From the NCBI GenBank assembly GCA_000438015.1, contig FR901589.1, forward strand, positions 10,253 through 16,668: 6,416 bases of DNA, written 5' to 3'. Shown here one piece after another: positions 1 to 6,319 of the stretch; the stretch's first letter is position 1; each line of letters starts with the position of its first letter. A program made the position numbers and the translations under genes. Source of the DNA: Coraliomargarita sp. CAG:312. GTDB taxonomy: Bacteria > Verrucomicrobiota > Verrucomicrobiia > Opitutales > Intestinicryptomonadaceae. Under the pieces are notes generated by a model, which was not told the DNA's origin, ran no database searches, and saw only the letters and a list, made by a program, of their open reading frames with translations.

Positions 1-231
1 CGGATACCCGCCGTACTGGTTGCAAAACGCCTCCAGGCCTGTGGCAATCAGCGCCATATCCGACTTGGCTCTTGCCCTGCCCTGGGCGTCGCTGACTCCG
101 CCGAGCATTTGGGTTGTGATGCCCATGAGCAGCACCAAAATTCCTATTACAATGAGTATTTCGACAAGCGTAAACGCCTTGCGACTTCTCCTGAAAGCAG
201 TTGGGGTATAGACGTATTTGTTCATCTTCAT
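1..231 (-). CDS. Type IV pilin / type II secretion pseudopilin-like protein, N-terminal part (runs off the left edge)
   Basis: The first 77 codons are present and the 3' end lies outside the window. The product starts MKMNKYVYTP and has a basic leader (RRSRK). A prepilin-peptidase site follows at residues 19-24, KA^FTLVE, with the conserved Glu at mature position 5. A hydrophobic helix covers about residues 20-42. After it comes a polar stretch rich in Ala, Arg and Asp, ending in an Asn-Gln-Tyr-Gly-Gly-Tyr-Pro segment like that after the helix in GspG-type major pseudopilins. Proteins of this class are processed in the inner membrane and assembled into pili or type II secretion pseudopili. 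PVC bacteria carry many of them, so the exact role is open. Residue -1 is Ala rather than the usual Gly, which prepilin peptidases can accept. I chose the ATG at 231 because GGAAG lies 11 nt upstream. The ATG at 225 is an alternative. The gene reads in the same direction as obg, 164 nt downstream of it. Confidence 0.85.
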   Translation of the reverse strand, partial: MKMNKYVYTPTAFRRSRKAFTLVEILIVIGILVLLMGITTQMLGGVSDAQGRARAKSDMALIATGLEAFCNQYGGYP

Positions 232-267
232 AGACGCTTAATCTTCCGAATTGCGATTGTCAAATTT

Positions 268-297
268 TTTATACGTTTATAAGTTCGATTTTCGCAA
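268..297 (-). promoter_or_regulatory. Candidate sigma-70-type promoter for the pilin-like gene
   Basis: On the minus strand TTGCGA (297-292) is followed after 18 nt by TATAAA (273-268). This would start RNA near 261 and leave a leader of about 30 nt before the ATG at 231. It lies in the AT-rich gap between obg and the pilin gene. A TTGACA hexamer at 263-258 also stands out, but a promoter using it would start inside or past the start codon and has no good -10. The prediction rests on motif match alone. Confidence 0.3.
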
Positions 298-379
298 AAA
301 GCGGCACTAAAAACCAATATTTAGACATATAAACAAAGCAAAAGATTCGCCCAATTTTGAGAATTAGCGCGTTTAATAA

Positions 380-392
380 GCGCAAAATGCGC
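380..392. repeat. Short inverted repeat just past the obg stop (GCGCA-AAA-TGCGC)
   Basis: The five-base arms GCGCA (380-384) and TGCGC (388-392) surround three As, 3 nt beyond the obg stop codon. RNA read on the minus strand could form a small GC-rich hairpin. It is followed by TTATTAAA rather than a T-run, so it is a weak terminator candidate at best. It is nearly the same sequence as the inverted repeat in the obg leader at 1417-1430. Confidence 0.4.
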
Positions 393-395
393 ACA

Positions 396-1394
396 TTAAA
401 GGGCTTTTTTGCACTCCGAGTATATTTCCCTTTTCAGATCGGGAATACCTTCCTCTGTAAGGCACGAAACCGGAATTACATCCAAACTTGGATATTTGCG
501 CCTAAACGACTTTAAGTTTTTGACTGCCGCGGGTTCATCCATTTTATTTGCGGCTACAATAATCGGCTTTTTTACAAGTTCTTCGGAATAAAGCCGCAAC
601 TCGCCGATTAAATTTTTGTAGTCGTCGGCAGGCTTTCGCCCGTCTGTTCCTGCCATGTCTATTACTATTACGAGCACCTTGCAGCGTTCTATATGCCTTA
701 AAAATTTATGGCCCAATCCTTTATTCTCGCTTGCGCCGTCGATTAGCCCCGGAATATCAGCCAATTTGAGACGCTCGTACGTTTCCGGATAATCCAAAGT
801 TCCAATGTTTACGTGCAGAGTCGTAAACGGATACGCCCCGACCTTTGGCCTTGCTGGGGTAAGCAGCCCCACTAAAGACGATTTTCCGGCGTTTGGATAT
901 CCGACCATGCCGGCGTCTGCTATCGATTTTAAAACCAGTTTAAATTCCCCGCTTTCTCCTTCTGTCCCGTATGTGAACTGGCGCGGAGCCCTGTTTGTAG
1001 AGCTTTTAAAATGAGTATTGCCAAGGCCGCCTTTGCCTCCGCGCATAAGAAGAATTTTCTCGCCGTGGCTGAGAATTTCCGCCGCAACGGAATCTGTTTC
1101 CGGGTCGATTATGATAGTTCCCGGCGGGACGCGCATGACGGCGTCTTTGCCGCTTGCTCCCGTTTTATTTCTTCCTGAGCCAGAACCGCCGTCCTCTGCG
1201 CGGACTTCCGGCGAATACATGTAGCGTTCCAAATCTGAAACATTTTCGTCGCCAAGCGCGTAAACGGAACCGCCGTTTCCCCCGTCCCCGCCGTCTGGCC
1301 CCCCAAATGGGATAAATTTTTCGCGCCGAAATGTGGCGGCGCCCTTTCCGCCGTCTCCGGCTTTCAATGTAACATTGGCTTCGTCGATAAACAT
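396..1394 (-). CDS. obgE: Obg family GTPase (ribosome-associated, CgtA/ObgE)
   Basis: The product is 332 aa. Obg proteins bind GTP/GDP and associate with the large ribosomal subunit, linking ribosome assembly to growth and stress signalling in the cytoplasm. The glycine-rich Obg fold covers about residues 1-158 and includes the family signature FRREKFIPFGGPDGGDGG at 22-39. The G domain follows: P-loop GYPNAGKS at 165-172, switch Thr-Thr at 191-192, DIPG at 213-216, NKMD at 283-286, and a VSC segment near 309-311 for the last guanine contact. The protein ends shortly after the G domain, so the optional C-terminal OCT domain is absent, as in other short Obg proteins. The frame stays open upstream to a TTG at 1442. 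I chose the ATG at 1394 because MFIDE matches the usual Obg N-terminus and the upstream residues do not. No clear Shine-Dalgarno sequence precedes it; the leader next to the ATG is AT-only. The stop is TAA. Confidence 0.97.
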   Translation of the reverse strand: MFIDEANVTLKAGDGGKGAATFRREKFIPFGGPDGGDGGNGGSVYALGDENVSDLERYMYSPEVRAEDGGSGSGRNKTGASGKDAVMRVPPGTIIIDPETDSVAAEILSHGEKILLMRGGKGGLGNTHFKSSTNRAPRQFTYGTEGESGEFKLVLKSIADAGMVGYPNAGKSSLVGLLTPARPKVGAYPFTTLHVNIGTLDYPETYERLKLADIPGLIDGASENKGLGHKFLRHIERCKVLVIVIDMAGTDGRKPADDYKNLIGELRLYSEELVKKPIIVAANKMDEPAAVKNLKSFRRKYPSLDVIPVSCLTEEGIPDLKREIYSECKKAL

Positions 1395-1416
1395 AAAAAT
1401 AAAAATCAGGCTAGTT

Positions 1417-1430
1417 CGCGCATTTGCGCG
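1417..1430. repeat. Inverted repeat in the obg leader (CGCGCA-TT-TGCGCG)
   Basis: The six-base arms CGCGCA (1417-1422) and TGCGCG (1425-1430) surround two Ts, 22 nt upstream of the obg ATG. The tiny spacer makes an RNA hairpin strained, so a protein-binding site on DNA is equally possible. The minus-strand reading closely matches the plus-strand repeat just past the obg stop at 380-392. No function is shown. Confidence 0.4.
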
Positions 1431-1433
1431 ATG

Positions 1434-1479
1434 AAAAAACAAGGCTGAAAACGGTCGAACATAATCGTTTAAAAGCCTT
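1434..1479 (-). terminator. Probable intrinsic terminator downstream of protein A gene
   Basis: On the minus strand AAGGCT (1479-1474) pairs with AGCCTT (1446-1441). Inside it AAACG (1470-1466) pairs with CGTTT (1453-1449), separated by a small asymmetric bulge and closed by a 12-nt loop. The outer stem is followed by G and then six Ts (1439-1434). Hairpin plus T-run fits rho-independent termination. It begins 56 nt past the protein A stop and ends 39 nt before the obg ATG, so it would isolate obg from the exported-protein gene. A TTGACT box at 1488-1483 overlaps the start of this region, so obg transcription may start here or arise by read-through. Confidence 0.6.
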
Positions 1480-1534
1480 TAAAGTCAAGCGTATAACTTA
1501 CCGCAAAGCAGCCGGAATGCAAAGCCCAAAATTT

Positions 1535-3343
1535 CTATTTTTTGCCATCGTACAATTTATACGAGAGGCTTTCAACGTTCTCATTCCTATATTTAAAAGG
1601 CATTTTTGAATAATTGCATACAATTTCAGAGCCGTCTCCGTATTTAACCAAAAAGACGCCTTCAGAAATCTCCTCGTGTGACTCCATTAGTTCCCGCTGA
1701 AGCCTGCGCACTGGAAGGAATTCGTCGTAGGCTTTCTTTATTCGTTCCACGTCGGCAAATTTGTAGGTATAAAAAATCGGGCGGCCGCCGAATTCCACAA
1801 TCTTTAGAGATATTTTTGGATCCGTTATGCCGTCGCCCTCCATCCAACGCGGATCCCCGCTTTTTTCCAGCTTATACAAACACCTGCCCCTCGTATGATT
1901 TTGGGTCAAACGATCAGGGTTATACAGTATTATTCCGTGGTATACTATTTCCCATAGAGGATATACTCCGGAGACAAGGGGATATTTTTCGGGATGGTCT
2001 TCATATTGTTTCATTACGCGATCTACGTAATTTATGTAGTCTATGTTTCCCGCCACATGGTCGAACCCCGCCTCGCTTGCGGCACCGCCGAAAACCTTTT
2101 TTGCCCGCGCAAGAATCCTGTTTTGATATTCTGCCATCTCCTCGGGAGTCGCGGAATGATTTTTGTCGGAACAGCGGTTTGGATAGGTAGCAGAATAAAC
2201 ATCAATATAATGCGGGCCCTTAAAGCCCAGCGCGCGAATATCTTCAAGCTCTTTCAAGACCCATCCGTTATATGAAGCTTTCTGGCATACGCGGTAGCAT
2301 TTTCCGCCAGACCACAAACCATTGGAGTCTAGACTTCCGTCGGGATATTTGCCAACGTAGTCAGGACTCCACATCGGTGATACTGTATAGCAGTCGGTCA
2401 AAGTTGCGTGCGCCGATATTTGAAATCCGAGTTTTTGGGTTGTCTCTATAAATCTGCGCAGGGCGTCTTCGCCTCCCGCCTCGGCGCAAACAGGCAAATG
2501 TTGCGGAGTCCTGCCGTCGTACCCTCCAAAATTCCATCCCGCCGAACATATGCTCAGCTTGTCTATTCCCGCGTCTTTAAGCGCCTTAACAAACTCCTCT
2601 GCAACCCCGAAAGGCATATGCACCACAACCGGGAGCTCGGTTTCCTTCGTAAAATCTATGCTTTTTTCCGGAATAGGTTTTGCTGCGTGGGTTTGTATTC
2701 TTACGACTATGGCGTCGCACAGATAATCTAACTCGGGGAAGTCTTTTATCCTGTCTTTTATCGTCCGCACCGCGCCCCTTTCCAATTGGAATTTTCTGTA
2801 TCCGCGCCCCATCCCGCTATAATTTGCGTCTTCGCCGCTTAAAAGGTTAAAATCTACCACGATGTCATTGTACGGCTCAAACCACTTGCGCACGTTTTCA
2901 ATATCAAAGCGCGCAAAGACCTCGTAATTTCCGTTTTTGACTTCCACCCTAAACTGATAGTCGAAACGGTATGTTCGAACATTCGCCCAAAAAGCGGCAC
3001 TCGGAGTTTTCATTCCCCAAACGGGAATCACCTGCCGCGACATTCCGTAAGAGCCGCTGTCTTTATCGAATTTTCCGTATGTTCCGCGGGCGTGTATCCA
3101 ATAGCCATCGTCGCCTTTTTTCGCCGGCGCAAAATCCGCAACGACATCTATGAACCGCACATCTCCCGACAGTTCAGATTTGGGGACCGTCAGGCGCTTT
3201 ACCGATTCTGATACGTCTTCCAATTTTACGCTTTTGGATATTTTTCTACCGTCTTTAAATATAGTGCGCACAGTGGCGGTCTCTCCCATAGAAAAGCAGC
3301 AGCATGCCGCAATAAGCAAAAAAGCAGACAATTTTTTAACCAT
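1535..3343 (-). CDS. Exported protein A: putative TIM-barrel glycoside hydrolase-like protein, paralogue of protein B
   Basis: The product is 602 aa. Residues 1-20 form an export signal (basic start, hydrophobic core, then Cys14-Cys15-Cys16). LIAAC at 10-14 is a passable lipobox, so it may be a lipoprotein; cleavage near Gly20 is the alternative. About 21-185 look like a beta-rich domain. About 235-530 look like a barrel with segments shared with protein B: GW at 269-270, DGR 276-278, GGE 290-292, H312/D317/Y319, WSGG 344-347, HYIDV 378-382, C391-x-D393-x-x-H396 and GGAASE 419-424. A small C-terminal beta module follows. The layout resembles uncharacterised families linked to GH101/GH36-type barrels (DUF5696-like), but I am recalling this and cannot search. 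D381 on a strand end and E424 are candidate catalytic acids. The likely role is glycan cleavage outside the cytoplasm; the substrate is unknown. The gene is divergent from the AraC regulator and has a clear Shine-Dalgarno sequence. Confidence 0.8.
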   Translation of the reverse strand: MVKKLSAFLLIAACCCFSMGETATVRTIFKDGRKISKSVKLEDVSESVKRLTVPKSELSGDVRFIDVVADFAPAKKGDDGYWIHARGTYGKFDKDSGSYGMSRQVIPVWGMKTPSAAFWANVRTYRFDYQFRVEVKNGNYEVFARFDIENVRKWFEPYNDIVVDFNLLSGEDANYSGMGRGYRKFQLERGAVRTIKDRIKDFPELDYLCDAIVVRIQTHAAKPIPEKSIDFTKETELPVVVHMPFGVAEEFVKALKDAGIDKLSICSAGWNFGGYDGRTPQHLPVCAEAGGEDALRRFIETTQKLGFQISAHATLTDCYTVSPMWSPDYVGKYPDGSLDSNGLWSGGKCYRVCQKASYNGWVLKELEDIRALGFKGPHYIDVYSATYPNRCSDKNHSATPEEMAEYQNRILARAKKVFGGAASEAGFDHVAGNIDYINYVDRVMKQYEDHPEKYPLVSGVYPLWEIVYHGIILYNPDRLTQNHTRGRCLYKLEKSGDPRWMEGDGITDPKISLKIVEFGGRPIFYTYKFADVERIKKAYDEFLPVRRLQRELMESHEEISEGVFLVKYGDGSEIVCNYSKMPFKYRNENVESLSYKLYDGKK

Positions 3344-3348
3344 ACTTA

Positions 3349-3354
3349 TTCCTT
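3349..3354 (-). promoter_or_regulatory. Ribosome binding site of protein A gene
   Basis: AAGGAA on the minus strand sits 5 nt upstream of the ATG at 3343. It is the clearest Shine-Dalgarno sequence in the window and supports this start, which also gives a well-formed signal peptide. Confidence 0.7.
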
Positions 3355-3404
3355 TTAACTTGCAATTTGCTTTTTATTTTAACATTCGAAACAATCGCCG
3401 CCAT

Positions 3405-3434
3405 AAAAAAAAACGGGAACATACTAAAAAAAAA
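3405..3434. promoter_or_regulatory. Two phased A-tracts in the A/araC divergent control region
   Basis: Runs of nine As occupy 3405-3413 and 3426-3434. Their starts are 21 bp apart, two turns of B-DNA, so their bends should add up and curve the region. They lie in the 101-bp gap between the protein A start (3343) and the regulator start (3445), where both promoters should be. Promoter hexamers are not convincing on either strand. A perfect TATAAT faces protein A at 3445-3440 but lacks a good -35. TTAACA-18-ATAAAA (3379-3408) faces the regulator and is weak. A short GCAA-T-TTGC inverted repeat lies at 3362-3370. Confidence 0.4.
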
Positions 3435-3444
3435 GATACATTAT

Positions 3445-4410
3445 ATGGCACGCAAAAATTCAAAAAGCGCAATAGAGACAATATCTCCCCCAACTTCACC
3501 CTATCTATGGGAACGCCGCAGCGATACATCCGTCCAATTTTGGACAAAGGGGTCACAAGAACACTCGATAATAAAGCCCACTGTTCCTCCCCACCTGGGT
3601 CTGGTCAGGCACGATTTGGCGGCCGACATATCTGCTCCGCCCCCGTTTTCCTATTCTATATTCGAGAAACTGGGAATATTGCACGCCGCCATCAACGAAA
3701 TGAAATCCGGATTCCGAACCTACAGATACAGGCAGAATTTTCATTTTGTCATATTTGTATTTGGAGGCGAAATATCTCTTGTGTCTGGAAGGCGAAAAAT
3801 TAGCGCAAAAAAAGGGGATTTATTAACCATACCGGCAGGTTCCGACTATGAAATCCGCACCTCAAAAGGATGGAAGACATGCTGGTTCCACTTAAAAGAA
3901 TCAAAATGCTGGAACGGCATAGTGGGAAACGAAATAAAAATAAAAAAGAGCATGGAGCCAGAAAAATTGCTTGAAGCAATGAAACTGTGCGCCCTTGAGG
4001 TCCATTCGCCAACCCGCAGTGAATGGGCAATAAGCCTTTGCGCGGATATCGTATGCTCGTACGTGAGGGCGGAACTTTTGAGCGGGAACGAATCCCCCGG
4101 AAAAATAGAATTGCTTGAAAACTGTTTTCAGTCCAGCCCGGCATCAATTCCCTCGGCACAGGAAGCGGCGAAACGGCTTGGCGTATCGGTCGCGGAATTA
4201 AATAAGCTATGCTTAAAAAAATTTGGCGCCACGCACTCAAAGCGCGCGCTAAAAATAAAGATGGCGGCGGCAAAAAGCATGCTGTCGCGCGGAGATTCGA
4301 TTGAGAAGGCGGCCGAAGCTTCCGGATATGCAAACCGCAGGTCGTTCGGAAGGGCGTTTCTCAGGGAATGCGGAATAACTCCGCGGATATTTGTCAAAAC
4401 AAAGGCTTAA
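3445..4410 (+). CDS. AraC family transcriptional regulator with N-terminal cupin-type sensor domain
   Basis: The product is 321 aa. The C-terminal domain has the two helix-turn-helix units of the AraC/XylS family. The first is at about residues 237-260 (SAQEAAKRLGVSVAELNKLC). The second is at about 284-312 (SIEKAAEASGYANRRSFGRA, then FLRECGITP), matching the family pattern of a Gly-Tyr/Phe turn and an F..F+...G..P ending. Residues about 90-150 read as a cupin barrel, with GDLLTIPAG at 124-132 and a later W-F-H-L strand, as in sugar-sensing AraC proteins. Such proteins usually activate nearby carbohydrate genes when ligand binds the cupin. The target is most likely the divergent protein A gene, and perhaps protein B. 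I chose the ATG at 3445. The open frame extends to a TTG at 3367, but that extension is low-complexity, and neither start has a strong ribosome site. The last 17 bp overlap the 3' end of the protein B gene. Confidence 0.93.
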   Translation: MARKNSKSAIETISPPTSPYLWERRSDTSVQFWTKGSQEHSIIKPTVPPHLGLVRHDLAADISAPPPFSYSIFEKLGILHAAINEMKSGFRTYRYRQNFHFVIFVFGGEISLVSGRRKISAKKGDLLTIPAGSDYEIRTSKGWKTCWFHLKESKCWNGIVGNEIKIKKSMEPEKLLEAMKLCALEVHSPTRSEWAISLCADIVCSYVRAELLSGNESPGKIELLENCFQSSPASIPSAQEAAKRLGVSVAELNKLCLKKFGATHSKRALKIKMAAAKSMLSRGDSIEKAAEASGYANRRSFGRAFLRECGITPRIFVKTKA

Positions 4411-6184
4411 ATAGCCTGTAATCCATGGGAGGAATTTTGGAATGTTTATATTTGAACTCCGAATCGGAATAGTTGCATATTATCACGCTGCCGTCGGAAA
4501 ACTCCGATTTGAAAATATTTGGGGCTATTTCATTGTGCGATTCAAAATATTCAAACTGCAAATATCCCATTTTATCGAGGAGATCTGAACCTTTTTTTAT
4601 TTCCGCAACCGCCTTTTTCAATTCAGCCTCTGTTCCGCAGCGCAAATCGTTCGATCCCATCCAATTTTTTCCGTCGTCCCTAAAAGCTGAGTAGAAATAG
4701 TAGGACGGGCGCGCGCCGTATTCTACGACTTTCATAGCCACTTCCGGGCTTTTTATCGACCAGTTTATCGTCTCGGAAGCAGGATTGCTCAATATAATTC
4801 CATTGTAGACAAGATGCCATATCGGTATGTAGTCGTCTATCATCGGATGGCGTTTGGAGGTTAAATTAAAAGTTATATATAGGGCATAATCCAAGCGCGA
4901 GGCCGTAAAGTCGTAGCCTCCCTCGCTGGCGGCTCCACCGAAATTGCGCTTGGCGCAGTCCAGCATCAGAGTAGCGTACTCCGCGGCCTGCCTGCCGTTT
5001 ATTGGATGGCGCATATCGAAACATGGTATGGGATTTATTGTAGATATCACGTCTATATAGTGAATTCCCCTAAACCCCAAATCTGCAATCTTAGGAAGGT
5101 CGCGGGTGGCGAATTTATAATACGACTCCTCAAAACAAAGATGGTACATGCTTCCACCGCTCCAGCTTCCGCCCCTCACAAACGAGCCGTCGCGGCGTTT
5201 TGCCAAAACATCCTCGGACCAGTCTGGAGATATTCTGTAGGCGTCGGAGCTGTTGGTGTGGCATACAATCTGAAACCCTGCACCCTGGGCCTTTTTTATA
5301 AGAGCCCGCAATTCTGATTCCCCTCCAAGCGATTTTTCCACAGGGAAAGGAGTTGGCCATCTGCCGTCGTGCCCTTTAATGTTCCAGCCTACAAGGCATA
5401 GCTCTGCTTCGTCCACCCCCTGTCGTTTAAATTCGTCTATGATATCGCCAACTCTTTTAAATGAAACAACAGGTTTCATTTCTGGCTCGTTTTCTACAGA
5501 CTGCTCCGGAACTGCAGTCGGAACCGGTTTCCATCCCTGCCTTATCCTGACCTCAGGCGATCGGGCGGCATAGGCTAGCTCGGGGCTTGACTTGATTCTC
5601 TCCTTCAGCGGAACAACCTCTCCGCGCGCAAGTTGGTAAGCCCTGTAAGCTCTCGCCATGCCGCTGTAATCCGCGTCTTTACCGGCCAGAAAAACATAGT
5701 CCAAAACTATGTCTTCATAAGGCTTAGACTGCGTATAGTTGAAGCGGTGGAACATCTCGTAATTGCCGTTTACGACTTTAGCTGCAATGGACGATTCAAA
5801 CCTGCCGCTTTTTATTATTGCAGCAAAAGCCAAGGAGGGAGTTTTCATTCCAGAAAGCGCCATAGGCAAACGGCTTAGAGCGTATTCGCCATTTTTGCGA
5901 AAGCCGAACTTTCCCCGCATCCCGTCGGGAAATACATAATATCCGTCTTCGCCGGCCTTTGCTTTTGCGAAATCGGGAACAACTTCAAGAACTGCGACAT
6001 CCGCGGCGGCGAGCCAATCCTTTGATATTTTTATAGACGCCCCTTCATTTGAGGAATCCATGATTTTTTCTATTTCAAAAGTCTTTCCCGAATTTGTTTT
6101 TACCCTCAAAACAGCTGAATGCCCCGCAAATAGCTGGATTGCGCAAAACAACATTGCAAACAAATAAATTTTTTTCATATCCAT
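4394..6184 (-). CDS. Exported protein B: putative TIM-barrel glycoside hydrolase-like protein, paralogue of protein A
   Basis: The product is 596 aa. It starts MDMKK and has a hydrophobic segment to about residue 20, cut probably after LFA or HSA (positions 18-24), so it looks like an ordinary signal-peptidase-I substrate, periplasmic or secreted. It aligns with protein A over its whole length: N-terminal beta-rich domain about 25-185, including the SGMARAYRAYQLARGEV segment at 174-190; barrel about 235-505; and a short C-terminal beta module ending the chain. Shared sites are GW 266-267, DGR 273-275, GGE 287-289, H309/D314/Y316, WSGG 341-344, HYIDV 375-379, C388-x-D390-x-x-H393 and GGAASE 416-421. 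D378 and E421 are the candidate catalytic pair. B has a longer Pro/Glu-rich linker (about 218-238) and a GKNWMGSNDLRCG loop near 505-517 that A lacks at that point. The family assignment (DUF5696-like, GH101-like barrel) is tentative and the substrate is unknown. Confidence 0.8.
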   Translation of the reverse strand: MDMKKIYLFAMLFCAIQLFAGHSAVLRVKTNSGKTFEIEKIMDSSNEGASIKISKDWLAAADVAVLEVVPDFAKAKAGEDGYYVFPDGMRGKFGFRKNGEYALSRLPMALSGMKTPSLAFAAIIKSGRFESSIAAKVVNGNYEMFHRFNYTQSKPYEDIVLDYVFLAGKDADYSGMARAYRAYQLARGEVVPLKERIKSSPELAYAARSPEVRIRQGWKPVPTAVPEQSVENEPEMKPVVSFKRVGDIIDEFKRQGVDEAELCLVGWNIKGHDGRWPTPFPVEKSLGGESELRALIKKAQGAGFQIVCHTNSSDAYRISPDWSEDVLAKRRDGSFVRGGSWSGGSMYHLCFEESYYKFATRDLPKIADLGFRGIHYIDVISTINPIPCFDMRHPINGRQAAEYATLMLDCAKRNFGGAASEGGYDFTASRLDYALYITFNLTSKRHPMIDDYIPIWHLVYNGIILSNPASETINWSIKSPEVAMKVVEYGARPSYYFYSAFRDDGKNWMGSNDLRCGTEAELKKAVAEIKKGSDLLDKMGYLQFEYFESHNEIAPNIFKSEFSDGSVIICNYSDSEFKYKHSKIPPMDYRLFKPLF

Positions 6185-6192
6185 AATTTTTA

Positions 6193-6198
6193 CTACCT
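6193..6198 (-). promoter_or_regulatory. Ribosome binding site of protein B gene
   Basis: AGGTAG on the minus strand lies 8 nt upstream of the ATG at 6184. It favours this ATG over the in-frame ATG two codons later at 6178. Confidence 0.5.
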
Positions 6199-6216
6199 GC
6201 CCTATCGCAAAAATTC

Positions 6217-6245
6217 AATAAAAATCTCCGTCTGCGGCCGGTCAA
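6217..6245 (-). promoter_or_regulatory. Candidate sigma-70-type promoter for protein B gene
   Basis: On the minus strand TTGACC (6245-6240) is followed after exactly 17 nt by TTTATT (6222-6217). RNA would start near 6210, giving a leader of about 26 nt that contains the AGGTAG ribosome site. The -35 box matches at five of six positions and the -10 at four of six. The weak -10 would fit a promoter that needs an activator. Confidence 0.5.
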
Positions 6246-6289
6246 AAAAACATGTCTGCCACGCAAAATTGCCCGCCGCAATATCGCGC

Positions 6290-6303
6290 GCAAAAGCTTT
6301 TGC
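6290..6303. promoter_or_regulatory. Perfect 14-bp palindrome, candidate operator upstream of protein B gene
   Basis: GCAAAAGCTTTTGC equals its own reverse complement. It lies 45 bp upstream of the candidate protein B -35 box, a usual place for an activator site. A related shorter element, GCAA-AA-TTGC, lies at 6263-6272 between them. A dimeric regulator could bind here. AraC proteins more often use direct repeats, so the binding protein may be another one. Confidence 0.4.
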
Positions 6304-6319
6304 AGAATGAATAATTTTC

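Noticed and set aside
258..263. Consensus TTGACA on the minus strand before the pilin gene
   Set aside because: With normal spacing the -10 would be TAAGCG and RNA would start at or past the ATG; the upstream TTGCGA-TATAAA pair fits better.
1395..1442. Longer N-terminus for Obg from a TTG at 1442
   Set aside because: Obg proteins normally begin at the M-F/K-x-D-E segment, and the extension would run through the leader inverted repeat.
1678..2190. Open plus-strand frame of 170 codons inside the protein A gene
   Set aside because: It lies antisense to a well-supported gene, its product is rich in Arg, Pro and Cys with no recognisable motif, and no ribosome site precedes it.
3367..3444. Longer N-terminus for the AraC regulator from a TTG at 3367
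   Set aside because: The added residues are Lys/Ile-rich and encoded by A-tracts, no ribosome site supports the TTG, and it would use up the shared promoter region.
3150..3803. Plus-strand frame of 217 codons spanning the protein A start and the regulator start
   Set aside because: It overlaps two supported genes in other frames and its product is low-complexity and basic; a shadow frame.
3800..4333. Open minus-strand frame of 177 codons inside the AraC gene
   Set aside because: It is antisense to the clear AraC helix-turn-helix region, and its Arg/Pro/Ser/Leu-rich product resembles no family.
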